Below, in pieces: positions 40,020 through 51,209 of a stretch of 64,000 nucleotides of DNA. The stretch lies in assembly GCA_947095535.1 (NCBI GenBank), contig OX352774.1, forward strand, positions 213,020,965 to 213,084,964, written 5' to 3'. Made by a program: the position numbers and the translations under genes. The notes beneath the pieces are model-generated. The model did not search any database, was not told the DNA's origin, and worked only from the letters and a program-made list of their open reading frames with translations. Positions within the stretch are counted from its first letter, which is position 1. Every line of letters begins with the position of its first letter. This DNA is from Poecilobothrus nobilitatus. Its lineage: Eukaryota; Arthropoda; Insecta; Diptera; Dolichopodidae.

Positions 40020-40310
40020 TCCTGCAAGGATGTCGCTTTTTTATGCGCTATAGCCAAACTCTAGAAAAGGATTCCCTTTTAGATTGTTGGTGTATGTAAA
40101 TGAGAAGTGATGGAGGAAAATAGTACTAAAGAGAGCCATTGGAAGATAAATTGGATATGAACTTGGAAAATTTTTTTTTTAATAAGTGACAATTGTAAAA
40201 TGAAATATTTTCAACAGAGGAGAACACAATATTTGATGGAAGCATGCTTTACATTTTAGCAGTTCTCACAACAAATGAGTTTCTGTAACCAGGTTTAATG
40301 TGTAATTAAA
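40020..40310 (+). repeat. Interspersed repeat family A, copy 3
   Basis: Carries the family blocks in order: aaactctagaaaaggattcc, gtaaatgagaagtgatggag, aaaatagtactaaagagagc, ggatatgaac, gacaattgtaaaatgaaata, gaggagaacac, gatggaagcatgctttacat, ttttagcagttctcacaaca and aaatgagtttctgtaacc. It agrees with copy 2 in starting at the aaactctagaaa block. No frame is open across it. Confidence 0.7.
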
Positions 40311-41949
40311 TGCTGTTTTATGCATGTGTAATAAAATGCTTATTAAAATTGCAACAAATTTAGAAGTGATTCAACCCAAAATCTCTAATTATAAAAAATG
40401 TATTTTCTGTTTTATTTTTTAATAACTCTTATTTTGTATAACCACAGAAGTCATTCTGAATTATTTAATTAAAAAATTATCGAAATTTGGTAGTCCTGTA
40501 TTCTTTGCTGTACTTTTTTTTTTTTTCATTTTTAGAATTATATTATTTTAACCACACAGATCTTTACTCTCTTTAAAATTTGAACATCCTTTAAATTTTC
40601 TTTCGAAATATTTAAACGCCTATATTGTAATTCTTAATTGTTTCAAAAAAATTTAAAATGCTTTCACCATTCTTATAATAATTCCGATATAGATTATAGG
40701 TTAAAATAATTACCCCAAATTTTTTATTGGAACCGCATTAAACCAATATCTACTATTATTATCATAAAACCATAAGAAAAGGATTAAAATGCCAAAAAAA
40801 AAAAAAAAATTATTTAGGTATACTTTAAGATTATTGACTGTAAGTGAAACAAATGGGGCAATTCTTTAAACATAAAATTAACAACTAATCGAATAACCAA
40901 TCGATACAAGATAATTTTTTTTTTTTCTTTGAAATTTTTCAGAAAATGATTGTTAGATTTGATAAAAAAAAAAGAATATCCCATTTGATTTCATAGATTT
41001 GGATTAAATTTGACACGAAAAGAATGTAAAAAAAAAATCAAAACGCTAAAAATTGCACACAAAGCGAATAAAAAAACATAATTTACTGTATTTTGCTTTC
41101 TTTTTTGGTTGCGATCCGTTTTTCTACTTCTTTTTTTTTTTAATTTTATACCTTTATTTTGCACAAGAGTTCATAAAAATGAACAGAATAAAAACAAAAA
41201 ATATCCTTTTTATTAGTCTGTCATAAATCTTCAAGTAATTTTTAACTTTTTTTTTTTTTCTAAAGTATACTTTCCTTTTTTTTCACCTTTTTTTTATTTA
41301 ACACAACAGCAATAAAATTTCTTTTCATTTTTTAATACTCTTTCAAAAAATTACAGGACATTAAAAGGATATAATAAAAAATTTATGTACAAAAATATTA
41401 TGGAGTTTATAGTAAGTAGAAAAAGTAAAATAAATTATGGTTTTTATATCATTTAGAAAAAAAAAAAAAATATATCGCTTTTTTTTATAGTAGGTAAAAA
41501 GTAATAATAACGCATTTTTAGAAAATAAATATATATATATGTTTTTGTGCAAGGATAGAAAATACTATAATTTGAAAATAAAGGATAAGAAATATAAAGC
41601 ACAAAAGTCTACATAATATGTACACATATATATATAAAGTAAAAAAAAATATAACAATCATATCTTGGCATTTTATTCGCCCTCTTTCACAGCTTGCCCA
41701 CTGTTAATAATGTCCTATTTGTTTATCTGTCTTCTTGTTTTTTGTTTTTTTTTTTTTTTGCGCTCTGTTATTTTCATTTTAAATATCTAACACCATAATT
41801 CTAAATTTTATGTACGTAATATACTTCATCATATTTAACATTATATTAAATTACATTAAGGGAAAAATAATTAACAACACTTTTAATCTCCTGTTATGAT
41901 ACTATGAAGTATAATCGACATACCTATATAAACACTTAAATTCAATATT
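40311..41949. other. Intergenic AT-rich DNA, no gene seen
   Basis: Long A/T runs dominate. The reverse frame at 41,361-41,552 is Phe/Ile/Lys/Tyr-rich simple sequence without a domain and is not called. Confidence 0.65.
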
Positions 41950-42316
41950 AAGAAGAATTTCCTTAATTTGGATAAAGGACGGTCCAATACAACTAGATCC
42001 TTGTGGCCGGATCTGAGTTTAAAAAGATCAAATGGCATACTTCTTTCTCCGGAAATAAGACAATTAGTTGATGTTATTACGAGCCATACTTGTCTTACTG
42101 ATAGGCATGCTAGAAGATTAGGTATGTATGTGGATCTTAACTGTAAATTTTTAACGCGGTAGAGAGCATTTTTTCTACATTTGTTCTAGTCTGTCAAAGA
42201 AAAGTGGGAAATATGTCGATAGTTTCTTTTTCTAAAATTTAGGTAAACTCTCTGACATGGATCTAAGAAGTTTTCAAAGCTTCTTACATCAGTGTGGTAT
42301 CATCGTCGTCGTATAA
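41950..42316 (+). pseudogene. LINE (non-LTR retrotransposon) C-terminal remnant
   Basis: The frame from 41,968 to 42,162 encodes TTRSLWPDLSLKRSNGILL, followed by a LVDVITSHTCLTDRHARRLG block. This is the pattern found just after the RNase H-like region of several LINE ORF2 proteins: a LWP motif, a hydrophobic helix, then 'TGH..L..HA.RLG'. The frame then breaks. A later piece at about 42,240-42,316 encodes LGKLSDMDLRSFQSFLHQCG, like the usual tail of such proteins, followed by a stop. The cysteine-rich zinc-binding block normally between them is not intact. The clade (I/LOA-like) is inference. No upstream reverse transcriptase is present, so it is a dead 5'-truncated copy. Confidence 0.65.
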
Positions 42317-45300
42317 ATCACAGAAAACTTACACCAAATCTAGCCGAATAAATTCTCCTAAGTTTTGAAAGTACACTATACGGATCTAGATTCAGTTATC
42401 TAATCCTTCCTCAATAAAAAAAAACACACCGGTTATTAACGATTTCAAGATTTTAAAACATTTCTAATACGAGAAATGGGAGAATGATAGGAGAAAAATA
42501 ATATGTAGTATTACTTAAGTATTTAAAATTAATTCGAAAGTTTTATCAACTATGTTGTTTTTTTTTACTTAGCTTTATACTATATTTATGTTTCACAAAA
42601 CAGTTTAAACATATCACCATAACATGTTGACGCACAATTCTATTAAAAGCACAAAAATCGAAAAATAGCTCATAAAATTCGTAATGAGAATAATTTGCAG
42701 TTTCAGTTCACGATTAAAATAATTTTAATATTAATTTTTAACATTTTCTATCTTGCTTCGTGTGACATTGTGCAGCCCGGAACTTACCCTAAATTGATAT
42801 AACACTTTTTGAAATTTCAAGCATTTTAATCGGTATATAGCATCTACCCCTTATAATATTTCTTGAAACACCAATGAAATGTATTCTTTGTAACGAATTT
42901 AATGACATTGACTGTATAAAAACATTCATAAATATAAGGATAACATTCAGGATCATATTCAAAATACAAAAACAAAAAACTAAAACCTAAGTTTATCCAC
43001 ATTCAGGTAAAAAAAAAAACAAAATTGTTGTAAATGTATAACCGTCAAGGATATAAATTTCTTTTATTATTCGTAAAAATTGCACATTAACTATACAGGA
43101 TTTAAAACAAAATTTATAAAAAAAAAAATAAAAAACAATACTGACTGACTGAGGTGAAATTTTAGTCTAGAAAACAACAAAATAATACAAAAACATTTCA
43201 AGAAATTAAAGTAAGGTTTCATGTAATAAATAAAAATGATGTCCTTTGCAAAAAATAAAAAAAAATCCAAATATATATACATATATATATTATACATGTA
43301 TTCCTATTAAAATAAAAATATTGTCATATCATATCCTTTAATTTAATGGTAATGTTTTTTTTTTCGTTTTTCTTCAAGCTACTTTGTGTTTTTTTCTTAA
43401 TAATTTTTTTTTTTTTTTTTGTTTATTTCATGTCCTTCATGTCCTTTCTGATAGAAAGGACATAAGACAAAAAAAAAAAACAAAATTAAAATAAAAATCG
43501 AAACGGTACTTTAATATTACGATTGTGCGAATTCTTAACTGTCTATTAAAATGACAAGATTTTTAAAACATTTTTTGGCTCAGGTCTTTCTATACACATA
43601 CATGAACAATATTTGGTTTAATGTGAAGAATTTTGTACATTTGTATTTGTTTACGAATACGTTACATTTGTTTGTGTATATATTTAAGTATATTTATATT
43701 AACAGATAATAAAAAGAAAATTTATTAGTTTTTATATTAAGAAAGAAAATAATAAAGCATTATATTACCACCCATTTATTTTGTTTTTGTTTTTTAAATG
43801 ATAATGGATATTTTTTTAGTGGCCCATTTATTAGAAAAAGGTAAAAAAAATAACGGTTATTTTTTAAAAAAAATAAAACAATTTTTTTTTTGTAAGAAAA
43901 TTACGAATAACTGTTTTATTTTAAAATTTATTGGTTAGGTATTTTTTTTTTAAATGGCGAATAATTTAAAAAGTTTTTATACACTGAAATTCTTATGAAT
44001 AGAATATTTGGATTGAAACTGCCCAAACAACTTTAGGATATTTTCATAAAATAACAAATGATGATTTTTATTCAATTTGAAGATTTGCAATGCTTCGCAT
44101 GATTAAGGTGATAGCTCAAAGGCGTATACTTGTTCTGAGACTATCCTAAGAAATTCAAATTAAAAAAAAAACCCCACATCATAAATTAACACATCACTGT
44201 ACTTTAGAGGTAGACAGTTATGTACCTACTACCTAAATAATGATTTTCACACTTAAGATAATTAAATGTAAATTATTTGAGTAAAATATAAATTTTTCAC
44301 AAGATCTTTTTTGTTTATCCCAACACAACGATTATAATATTAATTGTTTAGTTAGAAGTGAAGTCCTTGTTTTGTAGCACAATTTTCCAAAATTTGTTTA
44401 TTAGTTTCACAATTTATGCCCCGTTTGTAAATTTACAAAACTTTTACACAGTTTAAGATAGAGAAATTAAATGTTAGGCATGAATAGGATTATATAGCGA
44501 AGCAACGTTTTTTATGTCAAAACCATTACAGAGAAATAGCATCTTAAAGTTGGATAATGCTTTTTTTTCAAATGTTTATATGTCAAGTTCAGCACAATAT
44601 TTTTTTTTAGTCTAAAAACGTCAACGGCTAGCAATTTTTCTAAGCTTAATAAATTATTAGTGGCTTTTCTTAATTATATAGGGTTATCTTAAAACTAAAG
44701 AAAGTGTCTGTTTTTTTCTTACATACAAAATTCTAATCAAAAATTACAAATTTTAATGCAAAAGTACAGTCACAATTCTAGAAAGCGTTTTATTATCTTT
44801 TTGGAAATGTGCACATTTAAAAGACTTATATAATGCCTTATATAATGTTTTATATAATGCCTTATTTTTTACAGTCTCATAATTTCAGTGAATTATAATA
44901 AGAAAATGAAAAATCATTCTAAATTGTCAATAAAGTGTCATTAACAAAATGTCATTGTCTTTTTTAATGGCAAAAACTGTTATGACTTGTTATATATACT
45001 TAAAAAAAATAAATACTGAAAGAATAATTAAACATGAGTTCAAAAAACTTCAAGGTTATAATAATTAAAATAAATAAAAATAATATTTAAGGAATTAATT
45101 AATATATATAAATATAATTATGTGGTTAGAGGGAATTTAAAATGTATGTGCGATTAATATTCATTTTTTTATTCGTACAAACCCCAAAAACTAATAGTCA
45201 GACCTAGAAAACTTAGTTCCTTTAAATAAAAAAGTCATTACAATAACTATATATGCATAAGAATTTATAATGTTATATTAATTATAGCATATGATTCTCT

Positions 45301-47477
45301 AAACTCCTATGAAACTAACAATTAAAGTGTCTTCCAAAAATTAAAAATTAAACTTATTTTGACAATGGTATGAAATTGAAATACAAAATTTAACTTTTTA
45401 TAATTCAAAGCAGTCTCGAAGGCTAAAAACTATCAGGAAGAGAAATATAATTGGATAGGGTAAGTAAGTAAGCCTTAACATAAATATTTCGTTCAATACT
45501 TTACAAAAAAAAGAGAATGTCAGAAAAAGTCTCTACTCATTTGATACACTCCAGAGTTAAATCAAAAAAAATATTACTGTAAGTTGTCTCAAAAAATAGA
45601 GACAATAGTATTAGAAACTACACAACTTATTAAGAATTGATTTTGATTTTCAACTGATTTTCAACTGAATAATTTATTATTATGATTATTATGTTTACAA
45701 AATTAAATATATAGGTAGCCATTATATTAAAATAAAAACAATCCAAAAATTCAAACTGTTTTTGATTTCCATCCATTCAACAGCAATAAAAAAGAATAAC
45801 ATGAGGCATAAAAAAATAATTTTATTTTTAATATTTTACCTCAACTTTAAAGCAATAACGATAAGTAAGAGATAATAAGTAAAAAATACAACTTAAGTAA
45901 ATAATACTGTCAATTATATGTCAACAATATATCAATTAAATGTCAAATAAAATTAATTTAAATTGCTTATGGTTAAACTTGGTTAAACTAAAACAAAAAA
46001 AAAAAACAACAAAATCAAATAAAATTTATTTATAAAAAAAACAATCAGTGATAATATGGGGTACAGGTATTATATTATTATGTAATGTGACAAGCAGTCA
46101 AAATGTTGCACGTTAAGATATTTATAATTAAATTATGGGTATAGGTAATGCTTAATTATGGATATACAAACCATTTTTTTTGTTTTTCTTGTAAAATTTT
46201 GTATGATTTAGTATGCTTTAATTATGTATATTTAGTATGCTTAATTTTGACTATAGATACATTAAGAAAATATACACTTTTCGGTTAATGTACCTACTTT
46301 TTGGGACGTTGAATATTTGAAATATAAAATACCATATATGTATATCTTTTTCTAAAGTGAAATACATATATATATATTTTTTTTTGGTTTCTTGGACTGT
46401 TGGACGAGGAAGAATAATTACAATGTTGTATATAGAAAATATTTTAGATTACTGTTAAAGAGATTACCAAACAATATAGATAAACTACTCTTTGTAGAAG
46501 AGTCAAATTCAGTTTGAATTCGAAATTTGTGTCCAAACAATACATCTTTATGGCAGCGGATCTTGCAAGCATGAAAATCTTAAAGAAACTGCTGAACTTT
46601 GTCAATCCCCCATTTTCTACATTTCTCTTTTCCCCAATCCCCCATCTACTGTTTGGTTGAAAAGGGAGGAGTGGTCAGGTTAAGATTTAAATCCAACACT
46701 ATAAAAAATAGAATTCCCGCGTTGATCTCATAAGTGCCGTTCGAGTTTCCCACCTATCCTCGCAAAAAACAACAAAAGACGTCAGAATTACATTCCACAT
46801 TTCCTATCTGTAACAATTTCAAACAAACCATCTGTGGAGACTTACTAATAAAAGCTAAGTAAAATGGAAATAAAAAAAAAAGGAAATTTATATTAGTGAA
46901 TATGTCACACATTAAGAAAGCCAGCCTATCCCCCGTGAAACAAATCACAATTCGAAAATAAAAATATAAGAATACAGGGTGCAGATCAGTCGTAAAAATG
47001 TGTAATTAAATAAAGTTCATTAAACATGTTCTTAGAGAAAGAAAGAAAGAAAATTATGTAAAGAAAGTTTTTTAATGAAAGAGCATTTGCATTGTTAGCC
47101 ATAGCGATTTTTGTGAAAATAAAGAGAATATATGAATGACCGAAGTATATAATATTATCTATACATTAAACAATTATGAAGTGTTTCATTTTTACTGTAA
47201 CTTACTGTATATATTTTTACTGTAATTTACTGGTCCCTATATTTTAATATATCACAATTTGGGATATTTAAATTCAATATGCATAATATAATTTCCTTAT
47301 TAATAATAAAACAATTTAATAATAATTGACAAAAACAAAAAAAAAGTCAATAAATCAGCATTTAATATATTAAATATATTAGTAATTTTTTTTCTTTTTA
47401 CTTTTTCATTTAATACTGCAGTATTTAAAAAAAGCTTAGTTTAACTTTAAAATTCTTTTAGATCGGTTTAATGTATA
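42317..47477. other. Intergenic AT-rich DNA upstream of the receptor gene
   Basis: No further gene was recognised. A 12-bp unit (ttatataatgcc/ttatataatgtt) is repeated three times at 44,826-44,861. A GC-elevated patch at 46,540-46,960 contains short unsupported frames on both strands. The promoter of the receptor gene must lie in the last few hundred bases, but no confident TATA box or initiator stands out. Confidence 0.55.
44826..44861. repeat. 12-bp tandem repeat x 3
   Basis: ttatataatgcc, ttatataatgtt and ttatataatgcc lie head to tail with no spacer. A small minisatellite of no evident function. Confidence 0.75.
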
Positions 47478-50400
47478 ATGAATATCATTACAATTTTTAT
47501 TTTTATTTTAATAATTATTATTTTTAAAAATAATTTAATTAAAACATTTGAAATACATGAAAATTCATCTTATTGTACATTAAATAAAATAAAATGGGAA
47601 TTTTTAAATTGTTTTTTTCATGATATAAATTTTATAAAAATTGTTATTATACATAATACAACAAAAATAAAATTTTTAAATTCATTAAATAGTAATTTTT
47701 TAAAAAATGTTCATAGTTATATAAAATTTCCAATATTATTATTAAATTATAATATATATAAAGAAATTGAATTTGATTATTCAATGTTATTTTCATGGTT
47801 AGGTAATAAAAAATTTAATTTAAGATCAACACAAAATTATTCAAAAATGACAATAAATAAAAATAAAGGATCAAGATGGGGTGATGATCATTTTGGTGCT
47901 ATTATTATATTTAATGATATTATAGCAATAAATGATTATTTTCAAGGTAGTGTACGTAAACCATTTCATACACCAGATGCACAATTTGTTATAATGATTT
48001 TGAAAAAAATTCGAAATGATGAAATGATAAAATTTGAAGATATTATTAAAAGAATGTGGATTGATTATGCATTATTAAGAGTTGTTTTTATTCAATGTGG
48101 AACAGAGGTACTTTAAATTATTTTATTTTTTTTTTGTTTTTAAGTTCTAACTTTTAAATATTATCTATATTTTACATCTAGGCTTTGGTTTGCGTTTATT
48201 TAGTTTGGTAATTGAAGACAAAATACACGATTCGAATCAAAATAATTTTTTTTCTATCCATATTGAAATTCTATCAAAAACTAAGTTCTGACCGTTATTA
48301 AGGAGGGTTATTTCCCGAATTCTTTATTATCCCTGTACGTATTGAAATAATATCAAACAATTGAATCATTTTGGTAATTTTTTATTTTCTAGAACATGTT
48401 GAATCTGTAAGTATCTATAAGTAACTATAAGAAGCTTAACATTTTTAGATCATATCAAAATGGCTCAATCTAGTGCTAATTAAGGCCTTCACGCAGAATT
48501 GTAAAGGCCATCACTTTACTTACTTATCAGTATCAGATTGTTTTGATACAATTTGATCTGATATTCAAGCCTTCCATAGCTATGATTTGTTGTATAAGAA
48601 CAAAAGTTTGTTTATATATTCACACCTAATAGGTGATAGTATCCTCTATTGGGTGTATTTCAGTCAAAGAGGTTAATTTTTATTCCTTTAGAGTTATAAA
48701 TTAATAATATAACGTTTCTTTTACATACATTTTACATATATGTAACGTTTCTTTTAAATAAATGATTCTAATCTTTAATTATTTGATTTTTTGTTATATA
48801 TGTATGAATCATTTTAAGTGTAAGATATATTTTTGTTTATATTTTCTTTTTGATTTATTTTATAATTAGTAGTATCAACTTAATACTAAGTTTATAATAC
48901 CGGTTACCAACAAGCAAAATATTTTAATATAATAATTACAATTTAACTACAATTTGTGAGCTCCAAAACATTTATTTATGAAAAATTTGGATCATTTTTT
49001 TTTAAATTGAAGTGAATCAGTAATGAATCATTAAAATGTATGAGGGTCATGTTAAATATATTTAACTGCATGTAAAACTAATAAAAACTTCAGTATTATA
49101 TTAAAATATTTATAAAACTAAAAATTGGGGCCTCGGTGGCCTAGTGGATAAGAGCGTATAAAATACGCTGTAAACAGCGAGGGAGTGTGGGTTCGAATTC
49201 CCCACACTAAATAAAACTAAAAATCAATATGAAGTACTTACTTCATAACGCAATATAAAACGTAATAGGTAAATTTAAATTTAAATAACACAAAATTTAT
49301 ACAAACAATGCAAATCAAGGTCTGGATCGTATTATTATATACAATATTAAATAAATTTCTTTCTTTTTTTTAATTTTAGAACATTATATATCTTGATCCA
49401 TTTTATAGAAATTATAAATATCCATATTTAGATTATTATAATGGTTGGGGAAAAATAATTGAAGAACCATTTACAATTGATTCAGTTATATGTGAACGTT
49501 CTGAACCAACATATCCACAAACAATGAATTATTATCCAATTCGTACAGTTGCATTTTATAATTATCCGACAGCATTAAATTGGGATGAATTATCAACAGC
49601 ATATACAAATATGATACCAGATTTAATAAAAAATTCTGGTTATTTAGAAAATTCATATGAAACAGATACATTTGCTGAAGGATTTGGTGGTTTTGATGGA
49701 GTTGCATTTTCTCATTTAGCAAATGCTTTACAATTTAAAACAATACTTAAAGTTATGGATGGTATACATAAATTTGGATTTTTAGGTGAAAATGGAAAAT
49801 TTTATGGTACTATTGGTGAAATTATTGAAGGTCATGCAATATTAACAGCAAATCCACATTTTATGCGTTATTATGAAACAAGAGATATAATATTTTTAAA
49901 TAATGTTCATTTTGATAGTTTTTGTGTTATGGGACCAAAAGCTGATCAAATACCACAATCTTTAGCATTATTTTTATGTTTTACAAAAACAGCATGGATT
50001 TTTATAATTAGTAGTAATTTTATATTAGGATTTTTATGGTATATATTAAAAAAAATTCTTAATTTTATACATAATACAATAATTAAAGTTAATTGTATAA
50101 AATGTTTAATTGATATGACATTAACAATGACTGGTACATCATTACCAAATATAAAAAAATTTTTATTATCAGAACGTATTTATTTTTTTGGTATATTTAC
50201 ATTAAGTGTTATATTAAATGGTATATTTCAAAGTCGTCTTATACATTCATTCAGTCATAAATGGTATTTTAAAGATATTGAAACATTAAAAGAATTAGAT
50301 GAATCTGGTATAAAAATTTTAATTAATTCACCAAGTTTAAAAACAATTTTTGGTGATAATTCAACTAAAAAAATAACAAATCCTATTCATAGATCATTAG

Positions 50401-51090
50401 CAACAAAATTATTTTTTAAAGGATATGGTAGAAATAATTTAAGTGATGGAAGAGGTCATGAACATTTTAATGTAGAAGAATATTGTACAATGGTACGAAA
50501 AAGTGATTTTATAGTTTTATCGGTAAGTTAAAAATTTTCTCCTTTTATTATACCTATATATACATATTTTATTTTAAGAGCTTTTATTTTTTCCAAGCTT
50601 GAAGATACAATCGAAAATGAAGGAAGAATAACTTTGCATATGATTAATGAATGTCCTAGAGTTTATTATTTGTCTTATATTATTAGAAGAGGATGGCCAT
50701 TATTTGATAGATTTAATAGAGCTATTGCAATGTATGATGAAGGAGGTAAATAATTTAGTTTTGTTTTTTTTTTGTAAACAATAAGTTAAATATTAAAGGA
50801 TTAAAATAATTTATTTATGATTAAAAATAATTTAAACAGGTATTAGAGAACAATGGTTTAAAGCAACACAACATGCAAAAATGATTGAAATTTCTGTTAA
50901 AATATCAAAGAAAATTATTTCAAAAGGTATTGAGGTTGTAAGACGACCATTTAGTTTAAAAGATATGCAAGTAGCATTTTATTTTTTATTCTGTTGTAAT
51001 TTAATTTCAACAATTGTATTTATTTTAGAAATTATTAATTATTATAGCAAAGAAAAATTTAAATGTTTAATTATAAATAAAAAGTGTTAA
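47478..51090 (+). CDS. Divergent ionotropic receptor (IR), four exons, 723 aa
   Basis: Exons 47,478-48,107, 49,380-50,522, 50,598-50,745 and 50,840-51,090 join in frame (phases 0, 0, 1), all with GT-AG introns. This is a variant ionotropic glutamate receptor, a ligand-gated cation channel family of arthropod chemosensory neurons. Residues 1-17 are hydrophobic, like a signal peptide. A divergent ligand-binding S1 half precedes TM1 (about 406-434). The pore-side motif is TSLPN (about 463-467). TM2 (about 477-499) ends with the family's FQSRLI; the S2 half contains IETLKELDESGIKI. Exon 3 carries INECPRVYYLSYIIRRGWPL, and exon 4 has PFSLKDMQVAF before TM3 (about 685-707) and a short tail. Length and layout fit dipteran divergent IRs; the ligand and the orthologue are unknown. 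The first Met is chosen because it precedes the hydrophobic leader. The gene appears intact. Confidence 0.88.
48108..49379 (+). other. Intron 1 of the IR gene (carries a SINE)
   Basis: The donor is GAG|GTACTT at 48,108 and the acceptor is TTTTAG|AAC at 49,378-49,379, after a T-rich tract. It is the only long intron of this gene (1,272 bp; the others are 75 and 94 bp). It contains the sense-oriented short SINE copy at 49,126-49,210. Without the intron the reading frame continues E|NIYLDPFYRNY, as expected for the S1 region. Confidence 0.8.
49112..49224 (+). mobile_element. tRNA-derived SINE, copy 3 (head only) with 14-bp target duplication
   Basis: An 85-bp insert (49,126-49,210) is flanked by exact 14-bp direct repeats ataaaactaaaaat (49,112-49,125 and 49,211-49,224), the signature of LINE-mediated target-primed insertion. 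It contains GGCCTCGGTGGCCTAGTGGA with the A-box-like TGGCCTAGTGG (49,137-49,147), a stem-like agcgtataaaatacgct, and a B-box-like GGTTCGAATTCC (49,190-49,201). It stops just after the T-arm and lacks the 60-70 bp body of the copies at 25.6 and 36.5 kb. It is too irregular for a functional tRNA: no complete acceptor stem pairs and the anticodon loop is unclear. Confidence 0.85.
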
Positions 51091-51203
51091 TATTCAATTA
51101 AAATTTAATTTTTATATTTCTTACAGAGGGTTTTATTAGAGATGGAATGTGAAAGTCTTTAAAAATATTAATTTTTTTTCCTTTTTTTAATTCATTGTAA
51201 TTA

Positions 51204-51209
51204 AATAAA
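51204..51209 (+). terminator. Candidate poly(A) signal of the IR gene
   Basis: AATAAA lies 114 bases after the stop codon at 51,090, following a T-rich tract. The AT-rich background makes chance AATAAA common, so position is the only argument. Confidence 0.4.

Noticed and set aside
49131..49207. Functional tRNA gene
   Set aside because: A- and B-box-like motifs are present, but no full acceptor stem pairs, the anticodon arm is irregular, and exact 14-bp flanking duplications show it is a retroposed SINE.
49486..49722. Reverse open frame within the IR gene
   Set aside because: Antisense shadow of exon 2 of the receptor, explained by codon bias.
51091..51170. Extra terminal exon of the IR gene after ttacag near 51,126
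   Set aside because: The preceding frame stops naturally at 51,088-51,090 after a normal-length tail, and the only donor available (aa|gtgtta) is weak.
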